In this document: one piece after another, positions 19,120 to 28,632 of the stretch
How the letters are laid out: each line of letters starts with the position of its first letter
Position numbering within the stretch: the stretch's first letter is position 1
DNA from: Agaribacterium haliotis
Lineage (GTDB): Bacteria; Pseudomonadota; Gammaproteobacteria; Pseudomonadales; Cellvibrionaceae
Reading direction: 5' to 3'
Length of the DNA: 64,000 nucleotides
NCBI RefSeq assembly: GCF_002312815.1
Contig: NZ_NKQJ01000002.1
Location: 239,014 to 303,013, forward strand
Made by a program: the position numbers and the translations under genes
The notes under the pieces: model-generated
Told to the model about the DNA's origin: nothing
Seen by the model: only the letters and a program-made list of their open reading frames with translations
Databases searched by the model: none

Positions 19120-19151
19120 GGCTTTATTGTTGCTCAATCGGCAATAAAGCC
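19120..19151 (+). terminator. Intra-operon hairpin after the binding-protein gene
   Basis: GGCTTTATTG (19120-19129) pairs with CAATAAAGCC (19142-19151), without a U-run after it. Hairpins here often protect the 3' end of the binding-protein message or attenuate the genes downstream. A 160-base gap follows before the permease. Confidence 0.55.
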
Positions 19152-19269
19152 TTGTAAGGTAACAGCAAACAACTACTCAACGCAGATTAACAGCACTTGG
19201 CAAAAACAAGCTGAATTAACGCCGCGCAATAAACTTAAAAGCCGTTAACACTTCGATAAAGGAAACTAT

Positions 19270-20235
19270 ATGAGCACAGCTTCGCTGCTTAACGTTCGAA
19301 CGTCGCTGCCAAGCAAACAGCGCCGGACGCTGGCTTTATTGAGTTTCTTAGTCCCAATAACTCTGTGGGCCATTGTCAGTTACACGCCGTTTATATGGCA
19401 CCCGATGATTAAAATCGAGCAGCCCGGCAGCGTCGCCTACTTTAAAAAAGATATGCTGATCGACCGGGCTGTTTTTGAGCAAGAGCTTGAACAAAAAAAA
19501 CAAGATGGCACAGCACTGCCCAGTGGCAAGCGGGCAAACCCCATCTACCTGCCCGCGCCACACGAAGTTGTCATTGCGCTTTACAGCTCGTTCACCACAG
19601 AGCCCAAGCGCCGCAGCGAAAAATGGCTGCACGAAAGCCTTTGGGACAGCATACAAGTCATTTTCTGGGGGTTTTTGTTGTCGTCACTGGTTGGCGTACC
19701 GATGGGAATTTTGGCCGGAACCTTTGATTTCTTCTCGCGTTTATTTGAACCGTTTATCGAATTTTTCCGCTATCTTCCGGCGCCGGCTTTTGGCGCGCTC
19801 GCCGTTGCCATACTCGGCATCTACCACGCACCTAAAATAGCGATTATTTTTATCGGCACGTTTTTTCAGCAAGTACTGGTGATTGCCAATACCACACGAA
19901 AGCTCGATAAGTCACTGCTCGAAGCGGCGCAAACACTCGGCGCAAATCGTCGCGCACAATTGTTTAAGGTCGTGATACCCGGCGTTTTACCCGATCTCTA
20001 TCGCGATATGCGCATCTTACTCGGCTGGGCCTGGACTTATTTAATTGTTGCCGAACTGATCGGCACCAGCTCGGGTATTACCTGGTTTATTACCCAGCAA
20101 GCGCGCTACAAAAACTTCGACAACGTCTTTGCCGCCATCATTATTATCGGCATTATCGGCCTCACCATCGATTTAATACTCGCAGCCCTGGGCCGGCGTC
20201 TATTCCCGTGGCAACAAACACACGCAGGTAACTAG
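19270..20235 (+). CDS. ABC transporter permease (SsuC/TauC family)
   Basis: A 321-residue inner-membrane permease. One N-terminal membrane segment (LALLSFLVPITLWAIVSYTPF) is followed by a periplasmic stretch of about 80 residues and the usual five-segment core. The EAA loop is seen in EAAQTLGANRRAQLFKVVIPG, followed by LPDLYRDMRILLGWAWTYLIVAEL. The N-terminal insertion is longer than in TauC and is typical of permeases in urea-carboxylase loci. GGAAA precedes the ATG. It works with the binding protein upstream and the ATPase 17 bases downstream. Confidence 0.9.
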   Translation: MSTASLLNVRTSLPSKQRRTLALLSFLVPITLWAIVSYTPFIWHPMIKIEQPGSVAYFKKDMLIDRAVFEQELEQKKQDGTALPSGKRANPIYLPAPHEVVIALYSSFTTEPKRRSEKWLHESLWDSIQVIFWGFLLSSLVGVPMGILAGTFDFFSRLFEPFIEFFRYLPAPAFGALAVAILGIYHAPKIAIIFIGTFFQQVLVIANTTRKLDKSLLEAAQTLGANRRAQLFKVVIPGVLPDLYRDMRILLGWAWTYLIVAELIGTSSGITWFITQQARYKNFDNVFAAIIIIGIIGLTIDLILAALGRRLFPWQQTHAGN

Positions 20236-20252
20236 GGGGCAACGCTTAGGCT

Positions 20253-21155
20253 ATGAAAGATTTAGAATACTTACAACAAAGCACCGCAGTTAAAAACCGT
20301 TTTGAGCGCCTAAAAAAGCGCCCCGTCGCGCTTGAAGTGAAAAATTTAAGCAAGCGTTTTCAAAGCCCCAAAGGCGAGGTAACAGCTCTTAACAATATTA
20401 ATTTTAAAGCGTACCGCCGTGAATTTGTTTGTGTTATCGGGCCCTCGGGCTGTGGCAAAAGCACATTTGTACGAACCCTTGCCGGGCTCGAACAAGCCAG
20501 CGAGGGCAGCATTTTAGTCAACGGCAGCGAAGTAACAGGCCCGGGCTCCGATCGGGGCATGGTATTTCAGGGTTACACCTTGTTTCCGTGGCTTAGCGTC
20601 AAACAAAATGTCATGTTTGGTTTGCGCCGAGCCGGCCACAGCAAAGCCCAGGCAGAAGAGCAGGCCATGCAGTGGATAGACCTGGTTGGCCTAAGTAAAT
20701 TTGCCGAAAACTACCCCTCTCAGCTCAGCGGCGGTATGAAACAGCGTGTTGCCATCGCCAGAGCATTGGCCAATCAGCCCAAGATTCTTTTAATGGATGA
20801 GCCTTTTGGCGCGCTCGACCCGCAAACCCGGGCAAAGATGCAAAGCCATCTAATGGAAATCTGGCAGAACATTGATATCACCATTGTCTTTATTACCCAC
20901 GATCTGGACGAAGCTGTGTATTTAGCCGATCGCATATTGGTGCTCAAAGCTCATCCGGGTGAAGTACAGGAGGTCATCGAAGTGGCGGTTCCGCAGCCGC
21001 GCAACGCCGGGCACTTGCACAGCCAGGAATTTTTAGCCTGCAAGCGCCGGCTTGAAGCATTGGTGCACCCCGACGACGAAACTGAGATGAATAAAGATCA
21101 CCTGAATATGGTGCGCATGGTACACGTACACGACGATGTGCCGAGCGTATTCTAA
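20253..21155 (+). CDS. ABC transporter ATP-binding protein (SsuB/TauB family)
   Basis: A 300-residue ATPase with Walker [11 protein letters not shown]-loop [13 protein letters not shown], signature LSGGMKQR, Walker [13 protein letters not shown] and switch [16 protein letters not shown]. An N-terminal extension of about 30 residues precedes the ATPase core, and a C-terminal tail of about 45 residues follows it. This is the third part of the importer whose substrate is likely urea or guanidine. The gene for the NikR-fold regulator begins 34 bases after its stop. Confidence 0.9.
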   Translation: MKDLEYLQQSTAVKNRFERLKKRPVALEVKNLSKRFQSPKGEVTALNNINFKAYRREFVCVIGPSGCGKSTFVRTLAGLEQASEGSILVNGSEVTGPGSDRGMVFQGYTLFPWLSVKQNVMFGLRRAGHSKAQAEEQAMQWIDLVGLSKFAENYPSQLSGGMKQRVAIARALANQPKILLMDEPFGALDPQTRAKMQSHLMEIWQNIDITIVFITHDLDEAVYLADRILVLKAHPGEVQEVIEVAVPQPRNAGHLHSQEFLACKRRLEALVHPDDETEMNKDHLNMVRMVHVHDDVPSVF

Positions 21156-21189
21156 AACTGACAGCACCTGCCAACAAACAGCGTTAACA

Positions 21190-21642
21190 ATGAACGATAA
21201 AGAAAAACTTGTGCGCATTAGCATGACCGTGCCCGAGCAACTACTCGCCAGTTTTGACGAGCTTATCGCCGAGCGAAAACAGGCCAATCGCTCGCAAGTG
21301 TTAAATGACTTAATTCGCCAAGAGCTCATTGCCGACAAAGAAGAGCTCGGCAACGAAATAATGGCCGGAACAATTACCCTGGTCTACGACCACAGCGTCA
21401 GCAAGCTGCAGCACAACTTGGCCGAACTTCAATTTAAATATCTAGACGAAGTCATTAGCAGCCTGAATGTAAACCTTACCCATCCCTACACCTTAAGCGT
21501 TATTTTGGTTCAGGGCCCTGGCGCCACACTCAAACGAATTCTAAATAAAATGAAGGCCAACCGGGGAGTTATTACCGGAAAGTTACAACTAAGCAGTGCC
21601 ATTTTACCGCAAGTGCACCCTCTCCCACCTATACAGAGCTGA
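21190..21642 (+). CDS. NikR-fold ribbon-helix-helix regulator without nickel ligands
   Basis: A 150-residue protein. Residues 7-48 form a ribbon-helix-helix DNA-binding domain (VRISMTVPEQLLASFDEL, then NRSQVLNDLIRQEL), and residues 55-133 form an ACT-like domain that aligns without gaps to E. coli NikR at an offset of six. The nickel ligands H76, H87, H89 and C95 become F82, N93, N95 and T101, so nickel sensing as in NikR is not possible, whereas D80, L86 and H92 are kept. The gene lies inside the operon, and the promoter carries a NikR-spaced operator, which suggests autogenous control by a different effector. The start at 21190 is preferred over in-frame 21136 because the protein then begins at the ribbon. 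Confidence 0.88.
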   Translation: MNDKEKLVRISMTVPEQLLASFDELIAERKQANRSQVLNDLIRQELIADKEELGNEIMAGTITLVYDHSVSKLQHNLAELQFKYLDEVISSLNVNLTHPYTLSVILVQGPGATLKRILNKMKANRGVITGKLQLSSAILPQVHPLPPIQS

Positions 21643-21646
21643 GCGT

Positions 21647-22360
21647 ATGAAATTGGATAACTACTCAACGACTATTGCTGGCGGCAGCCACTGGAGCTTT
21701 ATCGCCAGGCGCGGTACCCAGCTAAAAATTGAAGATATTCAAGGCGGCGCCAATGTTGGCGTTCTATTTTACAACCCTTATCTGCTGCACGAAAAATACA
21801 ACGCTCCCGATACACTTAAGTGCCAGCACACATTTAAATTAAGCTCCGGCCACTGCCTGTATTCAGACATGGGCAGAATTTTCGCATCAATCATTGAAGA
21901 TACTTTTGGCTGGCACGAAAGTGTTTGCGGCAACAGTCACGCTTCACATATTCGCGAGCGTTGGGGCGCGCGAGATTATCAGTGCGACAGCAATAATTGG
22001 AAACAAAACGGCTACGATGCGTTTTTGGTTGAGCTGGCAAAATACGGCCTCGACCGCAAAGCCATGGCTGCCAATTTAAATTTGTTTAGCGAAGTGCGCT
22101 GCGATGCCAGTGGCGAGTTACGCTTAGCGCGCCAGGCAGAAGCCGGTGACAGCCTTTGCCTGCGCTTTGAAATGGATACCCTGGTGCTCTTGCATACCTG
22201 CCCTCACCCATTAAATAACGCAAGTGAATATCCACACACGCCAGTTAAATTACAGCTGAGCTTAGCCGAACCCGTACGCGAGGGCGATTTTTGCATGAAC
22301 TTCCGCGAGGAAAACAAACGCGGCTTTCAAAATAATGCACTGTATCACCTCGGCAGTTAA
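21647..22360 (+). CDS. DUF1989 protein, urea-amidolyase-associated / carboxyguanidine deiminase subunit
   Basis: A 237-residue DUF1989 protein of the type named urea amidolyase-associated protein. It shows GGSHWSFIARRGTQLKIEDIQGGANVGVLFYN, an HTFKLSSGHCLYSDMGRI segment and VLLHTCPHPLNNASEYPHTPV; the conserved Cys/His residues are likely metal ligands. Related pairs (CgdA/CgdB) remove ammonia from carboxyguanidine to give allophanate. The ATG at 21647 follows the regulator stop by four bases. It pairs with the paralogue downstream. If the carboxylase here acts on urea, its role would remain unexplained. Confidence 0.85.
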   Translation: MKLDNYSTTIAGGSHWSFIARRGTQLKIEDIQGGANVGVLFYNPYLLHEKYNAPDTLKCQHTFKLSSGHCLYSDMGRIFASIIEDTFGWHESVCGNSHASHIRERWGARDYQCDSNNWKQNGYDAFLVELAKYGLDRKAMAANLNLFSEVRCDASGELRLARQAEAGDSLCLRFEMDTLVLLHTCPHPLNNASEYPHTPVKLQLSLAEPVREGDFCMNFREENKRGFQNNALYHLGS

Positions 22361-22390
22361 ATTACGGAAAAAACTAAACGGGACTTTACA

Positions 22391-23032
22391 ATGATTAAAG
22401 AAAGCACATTAAAAACCGAACTTTCCGACAAGCAATTTGAAGTCGCTGCGGGCGACTATTTTATCCACACAGTTAAGGCCGGCGAAATCATACGTATTAC
22501 CGACCTGTACGGTAATCAGGCGGCCGATACGCTGTTTTATAACGCAGACGACCCGAGCGAACGCTATAGCGCCATGGATACCGTTCGCGAACAAGGCAAT
22601 ATTTATCTCAGCACCGGCAGTGTGTTAAAAACAAATGAAAACCGCGACTTGCTAGAGATTGTCGCCGATACCTGTGGTCGTCACGATACCGTCGGCGGCG
22701 CCTGCGCAACAGAAAGCAATACCGTGCGCTACGATCTGGAAAAGCGCTGCATGCACGCCTGTCGCGATTCTTGGATGCTGGCCATACAGGAACATGAAGA
22801 GCTCGGTTTAAACAAAGACGACATCACTCACAATATTAATTTTTTTATGAATGTCCCGGTGACTGAAACAGGCGGTTTGAGTTTTGAAGATGGCATCAGC
22901 GCACCGGGCAAATACGTTGAGCTGCGCGCACTGATGAACAGCATCGTGCTGCTGTCAAACTGCCCGCAGCTCAACAACCCCTGCAATGGTTACAACCCAA
23001 CACCGGTCGCCATTCATATTTGGCACAACTAG
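22391..23032 (+). CDS. DUF1989 protein, second subunit of the urea-amidolyase-associated pair
   Basis: A 213-residue paralogue of the preceding protein. Family features are GEIIRITDLYGNQAADTLFYN, the D-C-G-R-H-D-T-V-G-G-A-C motif near residue 100, and VLLSNCPQLNNPCNGYNPTPV at the C-terminus. In characterised guanidine pathways the two DUF1989 proteins form a heteromeric carboxyguanidine deiminase. The gene lies 30 bases after its partner and 88 bases before the carboxylase. Its retention next to a carboxylase and an allophanate hydrolase favours guanidine over urea as the physiological substrate. Confidence 0.85.
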   Translation: MIKESTLKTELSDKQFEVAAGDYFIHTVKAGEIIRITDLYGNQAADTLFYNADDPSERYSAMDTVREQGNIYLSTGSVLKTNENRDLLEIVADTCGRHDTVGGACATESNTVRYDLEKRCMHACRDSWMLAIQEHEELGLNKDDITHNINFFMNVPVTETGGLSFEDGISAPGKYVELRALMNSIVLLSNCPQLNNPCNGYNPTPVAIHIWHN

Positions 23033-23120
23033 GGCCTGTGATGCTAAGCCAATTTAATTCAGCTCGCGGGACGACCCGCGGCGAGAACACCTTAGGGGAC
23101 GGCCCCACAAAACGGAACTT

Positions 23121-26100
23121 ATGTTTGATACAGTATTAATCGCCAACCGCGGCGCCATTGCCACGCGTATTATCCGCAGCTTAGATAAGCTTGGCATCGA
23201 CAGTGTTGCCATTTTTCACGAACAAGACCGGCAGAGCCTGCACGTACAAAGAGCTAAAAAAAGCATTTGCCTCGGCGCTGGCTCAGCGACACAAACCTAT
23301 TTAAATATCGATGTCATTATCGATGCAGCAAAACAAAGCGGCGCTCAAGCCATACATCCAGGCTACGGTTTTTTAAGTGAGAATACCGAATTTGTTAAAC
23401 GCTGCGAGCAAGAAGGCTTAGTATTTATTGGCCCGCGCAGTGAACACATCGAACTCTTCGGTTTAAAGCACCAGGCGCGTGAGGCGGCGCAAGCTGCGGG
23501 CGTCGCCCTTGTGCCCGGCTCACCGTTACTACAAGAACAGGGCCAAGCCTGCGCATTTGCTGCCGACATCGGCTACCCAGTTATGCTCAAGAGCACAGCA
23601 GGTGGCGGCGGAATAGGCATGCAGGTCTGTCACAGCGACAGCGAACTGCGCAAGGCTTGGTCCAGTGTTAAACGCCTCAGTCAAAACTACTTCGCCAATG
23701 ACGGCGTCTTTATTGAAAAATACATTGCCCGGGCTCGCCACCTGGAAGTGCAAATACTTGGCGACGGCTCAGGCCAGGCACTTAGTTTTGGCGAGCGCGA
23801 CTGCTCAGCCCAAAGGCGCAACCAAAAAGTTATTGAAGAAACACCTGCGCCAAACTTAAGTGATGAACTAAGGCACGCGCTGTGCTCTACCGCCGAGCGA
23901 CTGATGACCTCGGTCAACTACTTAAACGCCGGCACGGTTGAATTTATTTTTGATGTCGACAGCCAGCGCTTTTATTTTCTTGAAGTCAATACCCGCCTGC
24001 AGGTTGAACACGGCATTACCGAAGAAGTCTGGGGCATAGACCTGGTAGAACAAATGCTGCTTATTGCCGCTGAGCAGCAAGATTTTAATCAATTAAAAAA
24101 TCAATACCGATGTCGCGGCCACGCTCTGCAAGTTCGCATTTACGCCGAAGACAGCCAACAGGATTTTCGCCCAAGTGCGGGGCTGCTATCTAAGGTTGAT
24201 TTTGCGAAGCAAGATGCTTTGCGTGTAGATACCTGGGTTGAGAGCGGCACTGAGGTACCGGCGCTGTTTGACCCTATGTTAGCCAAGCTTATTTGTCACG
24301 CCGAAAACCGCGAGCAAAGCCTGGCGGCCATGCAACAAGCGCTGGCAAACACTACCCTGTACGGCATCGAAACAAACAGCGCTTATGTACAGGCTATTTT
24401 GGCCAGTGCTGAGGCAATAACGGGCCAATTATTAACTTCGACTCTTGCCAACTTTAGTTTCAGCAAGGCGGCAATTCGCGTCGAAGCTGGCGGCACCATG
24501 AGCACCGTACAAGACTGGCCGGGGCGCAGCGGCCTGTGGCATATCGGCGTGCCGCCATCCGGCCCCATGGACAGCGCAAGCTTCAGGCTGGCAAATTTAC
24601 TGGTTGGCAACAGTGAAGGGGCTGCGGCACTTGAGCTGACCTTAAATGGCCCGAGCCTACGTTTTTTAAGCGATGCCAGCATCGCACTTTGTGGCGCAGC
24701 GATGCAGGCCACACTCGATGGCCAAAATATTGAATTTTGGCAAAAAATTGAAGTCAGAGCGGGCCAACTGCTCGAACTTGGAAATATTATCGGCGCCGGC
24801 GCACGCAGCTATCTCGCCGTTGCCGGGTCATTTTTGTGCCCGGATTATTTAGGCTCAAAAAGCACCTTTAGCCTCGGGCAGTTTGGCGGCCACAATGGCC
24901 GCGCTTTAGCCGTTGGCGATGTATTGCCTCTGGGCCAGGCAACCAATACAAACACTGCCACTGACATCAGCAGCAGTAAAAGCCTAGCTATAACACAGCG
25001 CCCGTTTATTGATGACTCGTGGCAAATTCGTGTGGTTTATGGCCCTCACGGCGCTCCGGATTTTTTTACCGACGAGGCCATCGACGAATTTTTTTCCTCA
25101 AGCTGGCAGGTGCACTACAACAGCAGCCGCACCGGCGTGCGCTTAATTGGCCCGAAACCGAGTTGGGCGCGCGAAACTGGTGGCGAAGCCGGTTTGCACC
25201 CATCAAATATTCACGACAATGCCTACGCCTTTGGCAGTATAGATTTCACCGGAGACATGCCTGTTATCCTCGGGCCCGACGGCCCCTCTCTCGGGGGGTT
25301 TGTCTGCCCGGCAACCGTTATTCAAGCGGACCTGTGGAAACTCGGCCAGCTCAAAGCCGGAGCAAGTGTGCGTTTTATTCCTGTCAGCCTTGAACAAGCG
25401 GTTAAAGCCGAACAGCTGCAGCAACAAAAAATTAACAAGCTGAGCTTTAGTGAAGGCCCAGTAACAAAATACTCTGCGAAAGAATACCCAGTAACAAAAT
25501 ACATAACATCACCAATAGTATTCGAGGCGCGTTATCAGCAAGAAAAACTCTGTATGCGTGCAGCTGGCGATCATTTTTTATTAGTTGAGCTCGGACCGCT
25601 CGAGTTGGATATTGAACGCCGCTTTAAAATTCACGCACTCATGCTTAAGCTTGAGCAATTGCGCCGCCCCGGCATGCGCGAGCTCACCCCCGGCATTCGC
25701 TCGCTGCAAATTCACTACGATTCGCAGCAACTAAGCTGTGCACAGCTTTGCCAACTGGTAAAACAGGCAGCTGAGCAGCTAGAAGAAAACAAACAAAACA
25801 AACTACCGAGCCGCATTATTTATTTGCCACTTAGCTGGGATGACAGCGCCTGCCGCGAAGCGATAGAAAAATATACGCAAAGTGTAAGGCCGGGGGCGCC
25901 GTGGTGCCCAAGCAACCTCGAATTTATTCGCCGCATTAACGGCCTAGATTCAGTCGAAGCCGTCAAAGATATTGTGTTTGACGCCAACTACTTAGTTATG
26001 GGCCTCGGTGATGTTTATCTAGGCGCGCCGGTGGCAACGCCCATTGATCCAACTCAGCGCCTGGTCACCACCAAGTACAACCCGGCGCGCACCTGGACGG

Positions 26101-26759
26101 CAGAAAATTCTGTCGGCATCGGCGGCGCGTATATGTGTGTCTACGGCATGGAGGGCCCTGGCGGTTATCAATTTGTTGGCCGCACCCTACAGATGTGGAA
26201 CCGCTATCGTAAAACGCGTGAATTTGAACAACCCTGGCTGTTGCGATTTTTTGACCAAATTAAATTTTATCCAGTCAGCCACGCAGAACTTGAGCAAATT
26301 CGACGCGACTTTCCCCTCGGCAAATACCAACTTCGCATTGAAGAGCAGCAGTTCTGCCTCGACGAATATAAAACCATGCTTCGCGATAAAGCTGATGAAA
26401 TAGCGGCTTTCCAGCAATTAAGGCAGGCCGCCTTTGAGCGGGAGCTCGAACAGTGGCGCATCGACGGCCAGCTCAGTTTCGAAGCGCCGCCGCAGCAAAA
26501 CAGCGACAAGCACGATGAACAGTTACCCGAACAGGCGATATCCGTCGATAGCCCCGTCGCAGGCAGTGTCTGGCAAGTGCAAGTAAATGAGGGCCAACAG
26601 GTAGAAAAAGGCCAGGTACTAATGGTGCTTGAGTCGATGAAAATGGAAATTGAAATACACGCTCCGTGCGCCGCACGCATATTAAAAGTTCATCGCCAAC
26701 AGGGCCAGGCCCTACAAACCGGATCAAGCCTTTTTTGGTTGGAGGCCAGCAATGTTTAA
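23121..26759 (+). CDS. Biotin-dependent urea or guanidine carboxylase
   Basis: A 1212-residue single-chain carboxylase. The biotin-carboxylase part covers about residues 1-450 (ANRGAIATRIIRSL; KSTAGGGGIGMQ; EVNTRLQVEHGITEE). The KipA-like and KipI-like carboxyltransferase halves follow (VQDWPGRSGLWHIGVPPSGP; YNPARTWTAENSVGIGGAYM), then a biotinyl domain with the biotin Lys in ESMKME at K1174. It carboxylates urea to allophanate or guanidine to carboxyguanidine with ATP and bicarbonate. The two activities differ by active-site residues that I cannot assign safely from memory; the DUF1989 pair argues for guanidine. A 30-bp tandem duplication lies in the linker after the KipA-like half. The stop overlaps the next gene by eight bases. 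Confidence 0.9.
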   Translation: MFDTVLIANRGAIATRIIRSLDKLGIDSVAIFHEQDRQSLHVQRAKKSICLGAGSATQTYLNIDVIIDAAKQSGAQAIHPGYGFLSENTEFVKRCEQEGLVFIGPRSEHIELFGLKHQAREAAQAAGVALVPGSPLLQEQGQACAFAADIGYPVMLKSTAGGGGIGMQVCHSDSELRKAWSSVKRLSQNYFANDGVFIEKYIARARHLEVQILGDGSGQALSFGERDCSAQRRNQKVIEETPAPNLSDELRHALCSTAERLMTSVNYLNAGTVEFIFDVDSQRFYFLEVNTRLQVEHGITEEVWGIDLVEQMLLIAAEQQDFNQLKNQYRCRGHALQVRIYAEDSQQDFRPSAGLLSKVDFAKQDALRVDTWVESGTEVPALFDPMLAKLICHAENREQSLAAMQQALANTTLYGIETNSAYVQAILASAEAITGQLLTSTLANFSFSKAAIRVEAGGTMSTVQDWPGRSGLWHIGVPPSGPMDSASFRLANLLVGNSEGAAALELTLNGPSLRFLSDASIALCGAAMQATLDGQNIEFWQKIEVRAGQLLELGNIIGAGARSYLAVAGSFLCPDYLGSKSTFSLGQFGGHNGRALAVGDVLPLGQATNTNTATDISSSKSLAITQRPFIDDSWQIRVVYGPHGAPDFFTDEAIDEFFSSSWQVHYNSSRTGVRLIGPKPSWARETGGEAGLHPSNIHDNAYAFGSIDFTGDMPVILGPDGPSLGGFVCPATVIQADLWKLGQLKAGASVRFIPVSLEQAVKAEQLQQQKINKLSFSEGPVTKYSAKEYPVTKYITSPIVFEARYQQEKLCMRAAGDHFLLVELGPLELDIERRFKIHALMLKLEQLRRPGMRELTPGIRSLQIHYDSQQLSCAQLCQLVKQAAEQLEENKQNKLPSRIIYLPLSWDDSACREAIEKYTQSVRPGAPWCPSNLEFIRRINGLDSVEAVKDIVFDANYLVMGLGDVYLGAPVATPIDPTQRLVTTKYNPARTWTAENSVGIGGAYMCVYGMEGPGGYQFVGRTLQMWNRYRKTREFEQPWLLRFFDQIKFYPVSHAELEQIRRDFPLGKYQLRIEEQQFCLDEYKTMLRDKADEIAAFQQLRQAAFERELEQWRIDGQLSFEAPPQQNSDKHDEQLPEQAISVDSPVAGSVWQVQVNEGQQVEKGQVLMVLESMKMEIEIHAPCAARILKVHRQQGQALQTGSSLFWLEASNV
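25457..25502 (+). repeat. In-frame tandem duplication inside the carboxylase gene
   Basis: The 16-base unit CCCAGTAACAAAATAC occurs at 25457-25472 and again at 25487-25502, a period of 30 bases or ten codons. It yields a repeated PVTKY in the linker between the two carboxyltransferase halves, where extra length can be tolerated. Confidence 0.85.
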
Positions 26760-28632
26760 CTTGTGTTTACAGAATTTACGCCAAGCCTATCTTAGCGGTG
26801 AGCTGCAAGTGCGCAAGCTCTTCGCTGAGCTTTTAATTCAAGCAGAGCAACAGCACGAGTACAAGGCCTGGATTACACTGCTAACGATGGAGCAGCTCGA
26901 GCCTTATTTTGGCGCTCTGGATTCAGCCGACATCAATCAACTGCCGCTGTACGGTGCTCCATTTGCGATAAAAGACAATATCGACCTTGCCGGCGTACCC
27001 ACCACTGCAGCATGCGAGCAGTTCCGTTATATACCGGAGCAAAGCGCCGAGGTAGTTAAAAATCTAATCGCTGCAGGCGCCATCCCCCTGGGCAAAAGCA
27101 ATATGGATCAGTTTGCCACAGGCCTGGTTGGCACGCGCTCGCCGTGGGGCCAGGCAAAAAATGTATTTAACAAAGATTATATCAGCGGCGGCAGCAGCTC
27201 CGGTTCGGCCATCGCCACCGCCCTCGGTCAAGTTAGTTTTGCGCTCGGCACCGATACCGCAGGCTCTGGCCGGGTGCCCGCAGCATTTAACAACCTTATA
27301 GGCCTAAAACCAACTAAGGGTTTAATCAGTACCCGAGGTGTTGTTCCCGCGTGCCGCAGCTTAGATGCGGTAAGTATTTTTGCACTGAACTGCGAGGACG
27401 CGGCCCAGGTATTTGATATCGCAGCCAACTACGACAAACACGATGCCTATGCCAGGGAAAATACGCTTACTAATAGTTCGCGTTTTTTCTCGGCCAGTTC
27501 AAAACAAAGCTTAGAAAAAAATGCCAATCAAGGAACAGCTACAAAAACATCGTTTCGTTTTGCAATTCCGCAGAAGCTTAACTTTTTTGGCGATGATGAA
27601 TGTGAAGCTCTGTTTGAACAATCCGTTGCCCGGCTACAAGAACTCGGTGGTGAACTAACGCGTATTGATTTTGAGCCTTTTGTTAAGGCGGCCTTGTTAC
27701 TTTACGAGGGCCCCTGGGTCGCCGAGCGCTGGCTGGCCACTGTCGGTTCAAATAGAGTTAAGCTCGATGCAATGCTAACTGAAATCCAAAGCATTATTGG
27801 CGGCGGCAATCAGGCCCTTGCAACAGAGGTATTTGCCGCACAGTACCAACTGGCTGAGTACAAACGCCTGTGTGATGAGCGCATTAGCGACGTCGACTTT
27901 GTTTTAACACCAACAACACCCACACAGTTTACTCGCGCAGAGATTGATGCCGAGCCAATTAAAAACAATAGTATCTTAGGTACCTATACCAATTTTATGA
28001 ATTTGCTTGATTACAGCGCTGTCGCTGTGCCTGTCGGCGCCTGTAAAAATAAAGTGCACTGGGGCGTCACCTTATTTAGTTACGCATTTAACGATATTAA
28101 ATTGCTGAACATTGGCGCCCAATTGCAGCGAAATTTAAATCTAAGCATGGGCGCAACAGGCCATGCCCTACCTGAAAGCTCACACTCTGGCAAAATGCAT
28201 ACAGCGTCGCCCTTATATGCTCAAGCTAAGCAAAGTAAAACGATTGATGTGATCGTCTGTGGCGCCCATCTAAGCGGGCAGGCATTAAATTGGCAATTAA
28301 TTGAACGCGGCGCCAGCATCAAACAGCGCGGCACAAGCGCCGCAGCTTATAAACTCTGGGCCTTACGTGATGGCAAGCGCCCGGCGATGACCCGCGATGA
28401 GCGCAACGGCAAAAAAATAGAGATAGAGGTTTGGTCCGTGCCGGAAGAAAATTTTGGCAGTTTTGTCGATGGCATCCCCGCGCCCCTTGGCATCGGCAAA
28501 GTCGAAACCAGCGACGGTTTATGGCTGAGCGGCTTTATCTGCGAACACTCAGGTTTAGAGGGCGCCAGAGACATCACTGATTTTGGCGGCTGGAGAGCGT
28601 GGTTGGAATACAAAAAACAAAATCAGAATTAG
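26752..28632 (+). CDS. atzF: Allophanate hydrolase
   Basis: A 626-residue enzyme splitting allophanate into two ammonia and two carbon dioxide. The amidase-signature triad is visible: Lys in FAIKDNIDL, the cis-Ser in GGSSSGSA (residues 146-153), and the nucleophile in GTDTAGSGRVP. The last 150 residues (VIVCGAHLSGQALNWQLIERGA; GTSAAAYKLWAL; PAPLGIGKVE) are the C-terminal domain found in AtzF-type enzymes. GGAGG precedes the ATG, which overlaps the carboxylase stop, so the two are coupled. It is the last gene of the operon. Confidence 0.94.
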   Translation: MFNLCLQNLRQAYLSGELQVRKLFAELLIQAEQQHEYKAWITLLTMEQLEPYFGALDSADINQLPLYGAPFAIKDNIDLAGVPTTAACEQFRYIPEQSAEVVKNLIAAGAIPLGKSNMDQFATGLVGTRSPWGQAKNVFNKDYISGGSSSGSAIATALGQVSFALGTDTAGSGRVPAAFNNLIGLKPTKGLISTRGVVPACRSLDAVSIFALNCEDAAQVFDIAANYDKHDAYARENTLTNSSRFFSASSKQSLEKNANQGTATKTSFRFAIPQKLNFFGDDECEALFEQSVARLQELGGELTRIDFEPFVKAALLLYEGPWVAERWLATVGSNRVKLDAMLTEIQSIIGGGNQALATEVFAAQYQLAEYKRLCDERISDVDFVLTPTTPTQFTRAEIDAEPIKNNSILGTYTNFMNLLDYSAVAVPVGACKNKVHWGVTLFSYAFNDIKLLNIGAQLQRNLNLSMGATGHALPESSHSGKMHTASPLYAQAKQSKTIDVIVCGAHLSGQALNWQLIERGASIKQRGTSAAAYKLWALRDGKRPAMTRDERNGKKIEIEVWSVPEENFGSFVDGIPAPLGIGKVETSDGLWLSGFICEHSGLEGARDITDFGGWRAWLEYKKQNQN

